Source of the DNA: Chryseobacterium oranimense | Lineage (GTDB): Bacteria; Bacteroidota; Bacteroidia; Flavobacteriales; Weeksellaceae | NCBI RefSeq assembly: GCF_900129755.1 | Contig: NZ_FQWT01000001.1 | Span: 744,001-808,000, forward strand | Direction: 5' to 3' | DNA: 64,000 bases | Part shown: one piece after another, positions 9,860-18,800 of the stretch | Position numbering within the stretch: the stretch's first letter is position 1 | How the letters are laid out: the number at the start of each line of letters is the position of its first letter | Notes under the pieces: model-generated | What the model was told of the DNA's origin: nothing | Database searches by the model: none | What the model saw: only the letters and a program-made list of their open reading frames with translations | Made by a program: the position numbers and the translations under genes

Positions 9860-11106
9860 AGCGACGAGGTCAGGAGTTCAATGGCTTTGTTTTTAATTTT
9901 TACGGCTTCTTCTTTGGACAGGAATTGTTCATTGGACATAAAGGTAAAATCCATTTGCTGATTATACGTTGTTGCGACCAAAGTATTCGAATTCAGCCAT
10001 GGAAAGGCAACTGTAGGACTGATGATGGTTTCCACCTTAAAATTTTTATAATCGCCCGGGATATTGATTTTTCCCATATTGGAAAGCGTTACATCATGCC
10101 CGCCTTTACTGGATTTCAGCATGGAAACCATTCGTTCAACAACAGGATGCATCTGCTCACCCATCCACAGAAGCTCTCTGGCCTCCATTTTTCCTATTTT
10201 TTCTGTAAGATCTTTTTTGATCTGTCTGGCATTATCCAGTAGATCCGGGTTTCCTTTTTTTAAGGACAACTCAACGGTTGGGGCAAACGCAAATACATGA
10301 TCCTGCCTGATCTCCGGAATAAAATGACGCACATCTACTGGACTGATCACCTTACCTTTTGCATATTTTCCCTGAACATCCTGGAAAGCCTGCATGAATG
10401 AAGAACAAAGCAAAGCGTGAACAGAGACACCATGAGCCTTAGATTTTGCCGTTATTTCCGCAGTTGTATCTGCATTCAGCTTCCAATGGACAACGTAATT
10501 ACTGCCAAGGTTTCTGGTCTTACTTTTGCGCTGCATGAGAAAAAAGAGTCGGCCCATCATCAGATAAAAACGGGCTTTGCGTTTCTTTCTTTTCATATCG
10601 AAATCCAAAGGCAGAAAATCGTCCACAGAACTGAATACCTCATAAGGCTGCAACTCCAGAGCAGGATCATCCAGTAAAGCAAGAAGTTCCGTCATCATGG
10701 TGACAAGAGACGTTCCGTCGCAGATGCAGTGAGGCAGTACCCAAAGGATTTCCGATACCTCCTGCCCTTTGATCCAGACCAATTGGGCAAGCGGCTTTTT
10801 TTCATCTTTAAACAGCCGGAACCACTCTTTTTCGGATTCCTGCAGCCAATCTTCATCCGTTTTTCGTTCAACAATACGGAGCGGAATAGGTTCAATATCT
10901 TTTTCTTCTATAAAAAAGGGATGCTTTTCACTGTTATCAATCCTGGTTCGCAGCAAAGGATGTTTTTGCTGGATTTTCTCTAAAGCAGCCTTAAAGTTTT
11001 CCTCAGGAATATCTCCTTGGATTTTTGCCGTAAATACACAATTGACAGGGGTTTCAGGATCAACATACATGATCCGTTCCACCATCATTAAATTTCGCCT
11101 GATCAT
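9856..11106 (-). CDS. Condensation/PapA-like acyltransferase (copy 1)
   Basis: A 416-aa protein with the acyltransferase motif HxxxDG as PHCICDGTS, His at about 126 and Asp at 130. Members of this superfamily (NRPS condensation domains, mycobacterial PapA enzymes, WS/DGAT) move an acyl group from a thioester to a hydroxyl or amine, with the His as general base. The first His of the usual HH pair is Pro here. There is no adenylation or carrier domain, so a stand-alone O-acyltransferase is more likely than peptide synthesis. It overlaps both neighbours by 4 nt (ATGA). It is a paralogue of the next gene upstream, with the motif at the same position. Its likely acceptor is a sugar or hydroxyl of the lipid made by the operon; this is inference. 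Confidence 0.75.
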   Translation of the reverse strand: MIRRNLMMVERIMYVDPETPVNCVFTAKIQGDIPEENFKAALEKIQQKHPLLRTRIDNSEKHPFFIEEKDIEPIPLRIVERKTDEDWLQESEKEWFRLFKDEKKPLAQLVWIKGQEVSEILWVLPHCICDGTSLVTMMTELLALLDDPALELQPYEVFSSVDDFLPLDFDMKRKKRKARFYLMMGRLFFLMQRKSKTRNLGSNYVVHWKLNADTTAEITAKSKAHGVSVHALLCSSFMQAFQDVQGKYAKGKVISPVDVRHFIPEIRQDHVFAFAPTVELSLKKGNPDLLDNARQIKKDLTEKIGKMEARELLWMGEQMHPVVERMVSMLKSSKGGHDVTLSNMGKINIPGDYKNFKVETIISPTVAFPWLNSNTLVATTYNQQMDFTFMSNEQFLSKEEAVKIKNKAIELLTSSL

Positions 11107-12374
11107 AATACTGCTATGGGGTCTAATTGTAATTTCACCATTTTAATCACCTCATCACGAATGGCTAAGGCTTCTGCATACGGTAAATAGCCTTCGCTTC
11201 CCACAAATGAAAAATCCATTTCCCCCTGGAAGGTTGAAGTCACCATCGTTGTTGTATTCCCCAACGGGCCTATTACAGACGGGCTGAAAATGGTTTCCAA
11301 TGTAAAATCTTTGTATTGATGAGGGATCTGAATGCGTCCCAGATTGGAAAACATACAGTCGTTGGAAGATTTGCCATGCTTTAAAAGTTTCGTGAAATTT
11401 TTCAAGGCATCATGTGCAGATTCCATCACCATCATGGTAATGTAAGGATTCAGCTTAGAGGTTTTCCTTTCTACAGATTCCTGCATCATCCACAAATTGT
11501 CCGAAAAACTCACTTTATCGTCAGATGAAAGTACAATCATCAATCCGAAAGCGAAGATATGATCGTCCTTAATCTGTGGCGCAAAACGCCTGATATCTAC
11601 CGGACATGACACTTTATTGAAAGCCGCATTCCCTCTTACTTTTTTAAATGCATGAAGCAACACGGTACTTAAAAATGTATTAACAGTAACCTCCTGCGAC
11701 TTGCAATAGGAAATCAGTTCCTTGCTCATCTCTTTGTCAAATTTCCAGTGGATCAGGTAATCATTTTGCCGTTCAACTGCTTTTTTGCTGACAGGGAGAC
11801 ATTTGATGGCCGTTGCCGCTACCCTGCCGATTACTTTCGCTTTCATCTTTTGGTAACGGTTTGTAAGAATCTCTTCCGGAACCACATCATGAATTCCCAA
11901 TATAGGATGCTCTACCCCGATTTCAGCTGACGGATTATCCAATATTGCTAAAAATTCATATAAAAAGGCCATCGCAGAACCTCCGTCGCACAAACAATGA
12001 TGGAAAGAAAAAAGCATATCCGAAACCTCTTCCCCTCTGATCCAGATGAACCGGAGAAGGGGCTGTTCCTCAAAATCAAATAAAGTCTGCCATTCCCTTC
12101 TGGATTCCTCCTGCCAGTCATCCTCCCCTTTTCTGGAAACAATCCGTATCGGTATCTGCGGATGTGTTTCCGGTACCTCAAACCAGGGAATATGGTCTTC
12201 ATCATAACTGATGAGCGCTCTCAACCAGGGATGCTTTCCCTGCAGCTGATTCAGGGCATGCTGAATATCCTTTTCCTGAAAGCTTCCCCGCAGACGGAAC
12301 GGAATCACCGCATTGAAGGGTTCTTTTCCGTCACCCAGCAGCATACGTTCTCCAAATAACAATTTTCTTCTCAT
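11103..12374 (-). CDS. Condensation/PapA-like acyltransferase (copy 2)
   Basis: A 423-aa protein of the same family as the gene downstream. The complete motif HHCLCDGGS gives His 125-126 and Asp 130. The N-terminal third (GKHPWLRALI, then the WQEESRREW segment) lines up with copy 1 (QKHPLLRTRI, WLQESEKEW), so the pair arose by duplication. The C-terminal half retains the second lobe (NTTTMVTSTFQGEMDFSF), which in this family forms the channel wall. It begins 4 nt after the glycosyltransferase stop and overlaps copy 1 by 4 nt. Two acyltransferases next to a double glycosyltransferase suggest two acylation steps on a glycosylated lipid, comparable in logic to PapA enzymes of mycobacterial glycolipids. 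Confidence 0.75.
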   Translation of the reverse strand: MRRKLLFGERMLLGDGKEPFNAVIPFRLRGSFQEKDIQHALNQLQGKHPWLRALISYDEDHIPWFEVPETHPQIPIRIVSRKGEDDWQEESRREWQTLFDFEEQPLLRFIWIRGEEVSDMLFSFHHCLCDGGSAMAFLYEFLAILDNPSAEIGVEHPILGIHDVVPEEILTNRYQKMKAKVIGRVAATAIKCLPVSKKAVERQNDYLIHWKFDKEMSKELISYCKSQEVTVNTFLSTVLLHAFKKVRGNAAFNKVSCPVDIRRFAPQIKDDHIFAFGLMIVLSSDDKVSFSDNLWMMQESVERKTSKLNPYITMMVMESAHDALKNFTKLLKHGKSSNDCMFSNLGRIQIPHQYKDFTLETIFSPSVIGPLGNTTTMVTSTFQGEMDFSFVGSEGYLPYAEALAIRDEVIKMVKLQLDPIAVL

Positions 12375-12378
12375 AACC

Positions 12379-14784
12379 TTATACTGTAACTAATGTTGAA
12401 CGATGCTGGTGTACAAAATCTTCCAGAAGCTCTACCGCACGGTCATTGCCGCCGGCATTCAGCAAGTTCTTCCGAACCTCTTTCGCCGCGTTTCTGTAGG
12501 CAGGGTTTTCAAGCAGTTCAAAAACAGTTTCACGAAGAGCTTCAACACGTAACCGCTTGTACCGGATGCTGATTCCGCAGCCTGCCTTTTCAATTAATTT
12601 AGCAATATGAAAATGGTCGTATGCGATAGGCGTAATCAGCATCGGTAATCCATTGGTGAAGGTATCATTTACGGTATTAAAGCCTCCGTGGCAGATCACC
12701 GCATCCATATGGGGCATCAGTGCAGATTGAGGGACAAAACCGCTTACAATAAAATTAGAAGGCCATTCCTCAAATATTTCAGGCGGAGTGGCTGCAATAA
12801 CTGTGACAGGCTGATCTGCAAATGCTGCAATCACCTTTTCAAAAAAGGCCTTCCGGATATCTACCAAAAGGGTTCCAAGTGATACAAATATTTTTGGTGT
12901 TGTGGACGCTTCCAGCTTTTCCCAATCGAAAGGAGCAGGATTGGGGCGTCCTTTTACCGGGCCTACAAATCTCATATGGGAAGGAACCGTTTCAAAATCT
13001 GCAAAAGCCTGCGAAGTGAATACCAGATTCAGCTTATTGGAATGGATAAAAATCCCTTCATCCTTGATCCCGACTTCTTTTTGGAGATCTTTGATCAGAT
13101 TTTGCTGCCATTCGAAAATCTTCGGTGCGTTATTCGCAGTATCGCCCATTACGTCAGGAGGAACAGGCGTAGTTGTTACACATGGAATGTTGTGTTTGTG
13201 GGCAAAAAGAGCGCCTCCGAAAGTAATACAGTCATTCACCAGAACATCCGGTTTCCACTCTTGTACTAGACGTTCCAGCCCGGGCATCATCATTTTGGCA
13301 AACGGAACATAGGTTTCTTCCAGTGCGAGTTTCATCACTTCAGGTCCTGAACAGGCCGGCCCGTCGTCCTGCCGCTTTAAAATACGCTGAATATCTTCCT
13401 GAAAAGGACTCAGATCTTCTTCAGGATAAAAATAACTTCCTCCTTCGGGAATATGCTTATTGTCCAATGGGGTAATTCCGAACCATTTTACCTCGTGTCC
13501 GCGGGCGATCAAACTGGCTCCAACACTTAAGGTCGGGCTGATATGGCCAAAAAACGGCGGGATCACAAACAAAAATTTAGACCCGGATTTTACTGTTTCA
13601 GCAGCAGGGATTAATGCTTTTTCAAGCAAATTGGCTGCAGTGGCTGTACCTCCGGCTTTAGTGAAAGATTCACGAACCGTTTCAGCCGCTTCTTTATATT
13701 CTGCATGATTCAGGATGTTTTTTACAGCTTCGTTCAAGTGGTGGGATTTAAATCTGTTAAAATTAAGACGTTCTCCTGCTCCGGTACGCACAACACGTCC
13801 TGCCACATGCGACTGATCATACGCAATCGGGATGACCACCAGTGGAAGACCGTTGGAAAGGGCTTCGGAAACGGTATTGTGTCCGCCGTGGCATACAACT
13901 CCATCCAGATGAGGCAGCAGATCCAGTTGCGGAACCTGATTATACACCATAAAGTTTTCCGGCCAGCTGTCAAAAAGCTGCGGATCAGAAACCAGTACAA
14001 CGGTCAGATCTTCATCTTTAAAGGCATCCACCACTTTTTGGAAGAAAGCTTTTTTATGATCATGATCGAAGGTTGTTCCGATGCTTACCAGGATCTTTTT
14101 ATTGGTACTGCTTTTCAATCTGTCCCAATCAAATTCACAGGAGATACGGCGTTCCGTAAGAACAGGTCCCGTGAACTGATAGTTTTCCGGCAGATCCATT
14201 TCGCCAAAGAAATATTCTGAGGTTAAAACAAGGGTTAACAGATCGGAGGAAGCTAATGAACGGTTTTCCACTACCCCCAGTTCTTTTTGAAGTTCGATGA
14301 TCCTGTTGACTTCCCATTCGTGTACTTTTGGCAGCTCATCCATCATTTTAATGGCAGCCGGAGCGGTAACGGAGGTGCTGTAGGGAAGATTTAGTTTTTT
14401 AGCGGCAATAGCGGCAGCAAACAGCTGATGGTCGCCAATTACCATATCGGGCTGATATTGTTCCAGCAGGGTAACAATCCCGTTGTAGCAATGTCTGTTT
14501 AAGGGAATCAGTACGTCATCGTAAAGAAATTTGACACTATCGATACCGTACACTACTTTTTTAGAAATAATATCGAGATAGCTCTCACTTTCTCTTTTTT
14601 CCTCGTCGGTCTGGTCATATTGAATGAGTAAAAGTTCTCCCCCGACAGGAAGTTTTGTACTTAAATTTTTGTCAAGACTGATCCAGGCCACTTTATGTCC
14701 TCTTTGCAGCAATTCTGCACCGATACTTAAGGTGGGATTGACATGGCCTGTCAATGGCGGAACAACAAATACAAATTTAGCCAT
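12379..14784 (-). CDS. Tandem (two-domain) GT1 glycosyltransferase
   Basis: At 801 aa this is twice the usual GT1/MGT length and contains two full copies of the fold joined near residue 398. Each half opens with the same N-terminal strand and loop (VVPPLTGHVNPTLS in the first, VIPPFFGHISPTLS in the second). Each ends with a nucleotide-sugar binding signature (CHGGHNTVSEAL near 297, CHGGFNTVNDTF near 690) followed by GLP and a conserved D-x-H. These enzymes move a sugar from a UDP- or dTDP-sugar to a lipid or natural-product hydroxyl. Both halves keep the HGG motif, so both may be active, giving two sugars or one sugar at each of two sites. The start overlaps the hydrolase gene by 8 nt. Confidence 0.85.
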   Translation of the reverse strand: MAKFVFVVPPLTGHVNPTLSIGAELLQRGHKVAWISLDKNLSTKLPVGGELLLIQYDQTDEEKRESESYLDIISKKVVYGIDSVKFLYDDVLIPLNRHCYNGIVTLLEQYQPDMVIGDHQLFAAAIAAKKLNLPYSTSVTAPAAIKMMDELPKVHEWEVNRIIELQKELGVVENRSLASSDLLTLVLTSEYFFGEMDLPENYQFTGPVLTERRISCEFDWDRLKSSTNKKILVSIGTTFDHDHKKAFFQKVVDAFKDEDLTVVLVSDPQLFDSWPENFMVYNQVPQLDLLPHLDGVVCHGGHNTVSEALSNGLPLVVIPIAYDQSHVAGRVVRTGAGERLNFNRFKSHHLNEAVKNILNHAEYKEAAETVRESFTKAGGTATAANLLEKALIPAAETVKSGSKFLFVIPPFFGHISPTLSVGASLIARGHEVKWFGITPLDNKHIPEGGSYFYPEEDLSPFQEDIQRILKRQDDGPACSGPEVMKLALEETYVPFAKMMMPGLERLVQEWKPDVLVNDCITFGGALFAHKHNIPCVTTTPVPPDVMGDTANNAPKIFEWQQNLIKDLQKEVGIKDEGIFIHSNKLNLVFTSQAFADFETVPSHMRFVGPVKGRPNPAPFDWEKLEASTTPKIFVSLGTLLVDIRKAFFEKVIAAFADQPVTVIAATPPEIFEEWPSNFIVSGFVPQSALMPHMDAVICHGGFNTVNDTFTNGLPMLITPIAYDHFHIAKLIEKAGCGISIRYKRLRVEALRETVFELLENPAYRNAAKEVRKNLLNAGGNDRAVELLEDFVHQHRSTLVTV

Positions 14785-15571
14785 GATTTTGTGTTAATAT
14801 TTTAGATAATGATTGAGATAAAAAATGAACGATCGATTCTGCAATCTGAACAGGTTCCTGTATCGGGATATTGTGATCGCCGGGAATCAGCTCCAGTTCA
14901 GATGAAATGATCTGCGTTTTCAGCCATTCTCCTGTAGGTTTACAGTTCGATTCTGATCCGTAAAGCAGAAGTGTGGGGATATTCAGTTCTGAGAAATTGG
15001 CTTCCTTCAGAAAATGTTTTTCCCTGATCATATCTGCTTTGATGCTGGTTTTTTCGAACAGGAATTCATACATCCGATGATTTTTCTCCATCTGCCTTTT
15101 ACCCATCTGAACTTTGGTAGTATCCGTAAAATTGGCCACATAATGCTCGAGGAATTCCTTGCTGTACTCATCGATGATGTTACGGGCTTTTTCATCCTGA
15201 GGGTCCGGTGCTTCTATGACGATCAGCTGACTGACACGTTCCGGCACTTTCAATGCGGTTTTCAGAGCAATCAGTCCTCCGAAACTGTATCCGGCCAGGT
15301 GTACTTTTTTTAGTTCCAAAACGTCCATCAGAGCCAGCAGATCGGATGACATACTTTCCAGATCGTAACCGTCTGTAAAACGCTCACTCATACCATGGCT
15401 TTTCAGATCGTACATCACCACACGGAAATGCTTCGCCAGAATCGGGGCAATATTAAAATAATAAATGGAGAGGTTGCTGAACATCCCGTGGATAAGCACC
15501 ACCGTCTGTTCAGCTCCTTTATTGAGTTCCTGAATATGAACCTGTTTATGGTTTACATTAATTATTGGCAT
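14777..15571 (-). CDS. Alpha/beta-hydrolase, possible chain-release enzyme
   Basis: A 264-aa alpha/beta-hydrolase with the oxyanion-hole motif VLIHGMF at about 26-31, the nucleophile elbow GYSFGG with Ser 96, and a C-terminal PGDHN that supplies the catalytic His. A cap region lies between them. There is no signal peptide, so it acts in the cytoplasm. It sits between the free ACP gene (10-nt overlap) and the glycosyltransferase (8-nt overlap). Since the two synthases have no thioesterase domain, this protein is a good candidate for releasing or editing the chain from the carrier protein. An esterase acting on the finished lipid is equally possible from sequence alone. Confidence 0.78.
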   Translation of the reverse strand: MPIINVNHKQVHIQELNKGAEQTVVLIHGMFSNLSIYYFNIAPILAKHFRVVMYDLKSHGMSERFTDGYDLESMSSDLLALMDVLELKKVHLAGYSFGGLIALKTALKVPERVSQLIVIEAPDPQDEKARNIIDEYSKEFLEHYVANFTDTTKVQMGKRQMEKNHRMYEFLFEKTSIKADMIREKHFLKEANFSELNIPTLLLYGSESNCKPTGEWLKTQIISSELELIPGDHNIPIQEPVQIAESIVHFLSQSLSKILTQNHG

Positions 15572-15861
15572 TCGTAGATATAATTGATGATCATACGGAG
15601 GTCAAGGTTGATCAGTTCGTCTAAATCCATAGAAGACAGCCATCCTGTAAAATCAATCTGGTCCCCGAAATGCGCTTTGATCTTCTCGGAAAAAGAAACG
15701 ATTTCTATGCTGTCCATTTCCAGGTCTTTCGTGAATGAACTGTCCGGAGTGATATCCATTTCCTCTACAAATTCAGCGCCTATTACTTCCGTAATAAAAC
15801 CTTTTAAAAGCGTGAACAATTCTTCGTGATTCAGTTTTAGTGTGTTGTTTATAGTGTCCAT
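15562..15861 (-). CDS. Stand-alone acyl carrier protein
   Basis: A small acidic protein of 99 aa. The phosphopantetheine attachment motif is DSIEIV with Ser 51, preceded by the usual acidic LEMD. The length fits an acyl carrier protein with a short N-terminal extension and a longer C-terminal helix. It overlaps the synthase gene upstream by 13 nt and the hydrolase downstream by 10 nt. The second synthase carries KS and AT but no carrier domain, so this ACP may be its partner, or it may carry the acyl groups used by the two acyltransferases. The phosphopantetheinyl transferase domain that activates it is encoded just upstream, at the end of the neighbouring protein. Confidence 0.88.
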   Translation of the reverse strand: MDTINNTLKLNHEELFTLLKGFITEVIGAEFVEEMDITPDSSFTKDLEMDSIEIVSFSEKIKAHFGDQIDFTGWLSSMDLDELINLDLRMIINYIYECQ

Positions 15862-18800
15862 CCGATAATATATTTTTTATGTTTAATAGTTTTTATTTCA
15901 GTTTGATTGATCCACAAGTAATCTCCTTCGATACGGGTAATTTCAAAGGCTTTTGGATTTCCTTTCAGCCCGGTCCCGAGAAACTTTCCGTAGGCTTCTT
16001 TAGCTACCCAGAATCTAGTGGTCCATTCTGCCTGATCTCTGTCTTTTAATAAGGTTAATTCGTGACCGGTAAATACCAGATCATAAAATCCGGCAGTGCG
16101 CTCTTCCATGATCTCCATATCGATTCCCACCGGGCCGCCATGACGGGCAATACCGACCGCATCTTTTTCTTTATGGGCTAAAGAAATATGGATATCTTCG
16201 GTGACATCACCGATCAGATAAGGTTTTCCGGCTTCATCCTTCCCTATTTCAAAAGTGATGGGAAAGCAAGGGTGATTTTTTTTTTCACGGAGAAGGTTAC
16301 GAACGGCATCTTTCACCGCTACACGACTCACCATCCATTCTTTCCGCTTGTTGGGAAGCAACTGCTGATGATACTGTTTTTCGGTCTGGTTGAAATATCT
16401 TTTGAGGATAAAATCCCACGAAGCAACCCTGGTATACGCCTGATGAAAGAAAAATATCCCGGGAGCTATTTCCTCTGAAAGACGGTTATGTAAAGGCGAC
16501 ATGGAAACGTTCCAAAGGGGTTCATCAATTTCCAGACGGCGGTTTTGCCAGCCTGTAATGGCGCACCATACCTTTCCGTCTCTTTTCAGGATGATATCAG
16601 CAATGGCAAATTCTTCATTGAGTTCGGTAAGGATACAGGTACATTCAAAAATACCTTCCTGATCTTTCATATCACCAAAGAATTCAATATCCCTGATCTT
16701 CACAGGAAAAGCAATACGGTCTTTGGTCAGGGTAAGTTGCAGCCACAATCCGAATAGCTGTCCGGCATTATCAAGCAAAGAGCCTTTTCCGCCATTTCCT
16801 TTAATTTTTCCTATAATTCCTTTCGTTCCTACTGCTGAAACTTCTGTAATTCCCTGGTAGAGTTCCCCATGGAACATATGTTTGTCATAGATCTCTTCAG
16901 GTGTTCTTTCGATTGGCAGAAGATCCCCGATCGAGAGGTTAAAGGCAGGAACAGCAGGCGCAGATGAAGCCAGTAAGACTTCTGCATTGGCAAAGTTTTC
17001 GATATCAAGATAAGCGTGGTTGGGGGATCGCCATTCTCCTTTGACTGTTTTTTCAAAAGGTTTGGCCACATTCATCCATTGAAACACACTTACATTAATG
17101 ATTTTATGAACACGGGTTCCGGGTATTTCCGCCTGTGCGATTTCTGCTAACTGCTCAAAGATCATGGTCATCGGGATCACCGGCTCCATATCAGAAACAT
17201 TGGTCCATCCTTTCGGCTGTCTCAATAAACTGTGATCGATGAGGTAAGGATGAGTATCTAAATTAACATGAAGAAGTTTCGAGAAATTCTTACTGACAGG
17301 AGGTTTGGAAACCACAGGTTTTGGAAGAGTAATTTCCGGACGGTTTTGAAACAGCGTCAGCACTTCTTCCTGCATCCGGATCATATCGGTGATATTTTCC
17401 TGGAAAGCCTGAACCAGAGGATGACCTGTCTTAGCCACCGCCGCTGAAACCGTATTTTGTTTTGGTATCTCAAAGGACTGAGCCAGATTTTGAATTTCTT
17501 TAAAATCCCGAATAATCGGCGAACCTAACTGTAATTTGATTCCTTTTCCTGATGATTTTTTAGATTGGCTTTGTACTTCTAAAAAGTCCAATGCTACCGT
17601 TTTCCCTTCCACAAATAATGCGGCTACCACACGCTGCAGCTGAGCCAGTGCAGATCTTGTGGCCACACTGGAAGCAATCGTACTGAACTCTTTTCCTTTT
17701 AAGGTATCATCAATAAACCCGATCAGTCCTCCGGTACCAATCTGGATAAAGAATTTTGCTCCTTCTTCATACAGTTTATCTGTCAGTTCACGGAAACGGA
17801 CCGGCTGAACCAAATGTTCGGCACTTAGTTTTCTGATGGCATCCTGATCGGCAGGATACGGCTCCAAAGTCGTTGCAGACCACAGCGGGATCTTCGTTTT
17901 TTGAAACTGCGCTTTTTCCATTCCTGCTAATATTATGTCCAGCTTATCAGCAATAAATGGTGAGTGAAAACCTGACTGGAACGGCAGAATCTGATGAAAG
18001 ACCTGTTTTGATTTTAACAATGGAACCAACTCATCCAGAGCAGTATTACTACCGCAAAGGATCACCTGATTAGGACAATTGTCATTGGAAATATAAAGAT
18101 TGGGAATGTCATCAATAAAAGGTTTAATAGTATCTATCCCCGCTCCGACAGCAATAAATCTGGAGTCTTTTAATTCAAAAGTTTCCGGATTCAGAACATC
18201 GATCAGAGCTTTCACAGAATTCACTTCTGCCAGTTCTGAGGAATATCCTGCCAGCCATTCTCCCAGACTGTGTCCCGCATTCATATCCGGAACAATTCCC
18301 AGTTTTTTCAGGGCGTTATCAAGGATGCTGCATTTGTTGAAAATTCCTAATGCATCGCTTAGTAAACCTTCCCCTTCTTTTTCGATAGGTTCGGTTAATC
18401 CAAAGTAACGGCTTACACTGTCCACTTCACCCTTGGCAAGGCCATCCAGCCCCGGAAATACGAAAGCTATTTTGCCCCCATCCTTCAGCAAAGGCGTATT
18501 GGTATACCAGATATCCTGTTTATTGCGCCATGGATTATCTTTAGCTACAATTTTAATTGCTTTTTCTATTCTTTCAGGGGTCGGGTCGAATAAAGCAATC
18601 CGGTAATCCCCGTCTCCTATTCTGTTGTCATTGTTTTTAAAAGCAGAAAGTAATTCTTCATGGGTAGGTCTTGCCAATACTAAAACACGGTCTTTTTTCG
18701 GCATGTCATAACCTTCAAGAACAACATGTGCATTGATCCCTCCAAATCCGAAGGCATTGACTGCCGCTACTTTTGGCAAGCCTGTCTTTGACCAGTTTTT

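Noticed and set aside
13705..14220. 171-codon plus-strand frame inside the glycosyltransferase
   Set aside because: It is antisense to a gene with clear domain motifs and has no recognisable protein features.
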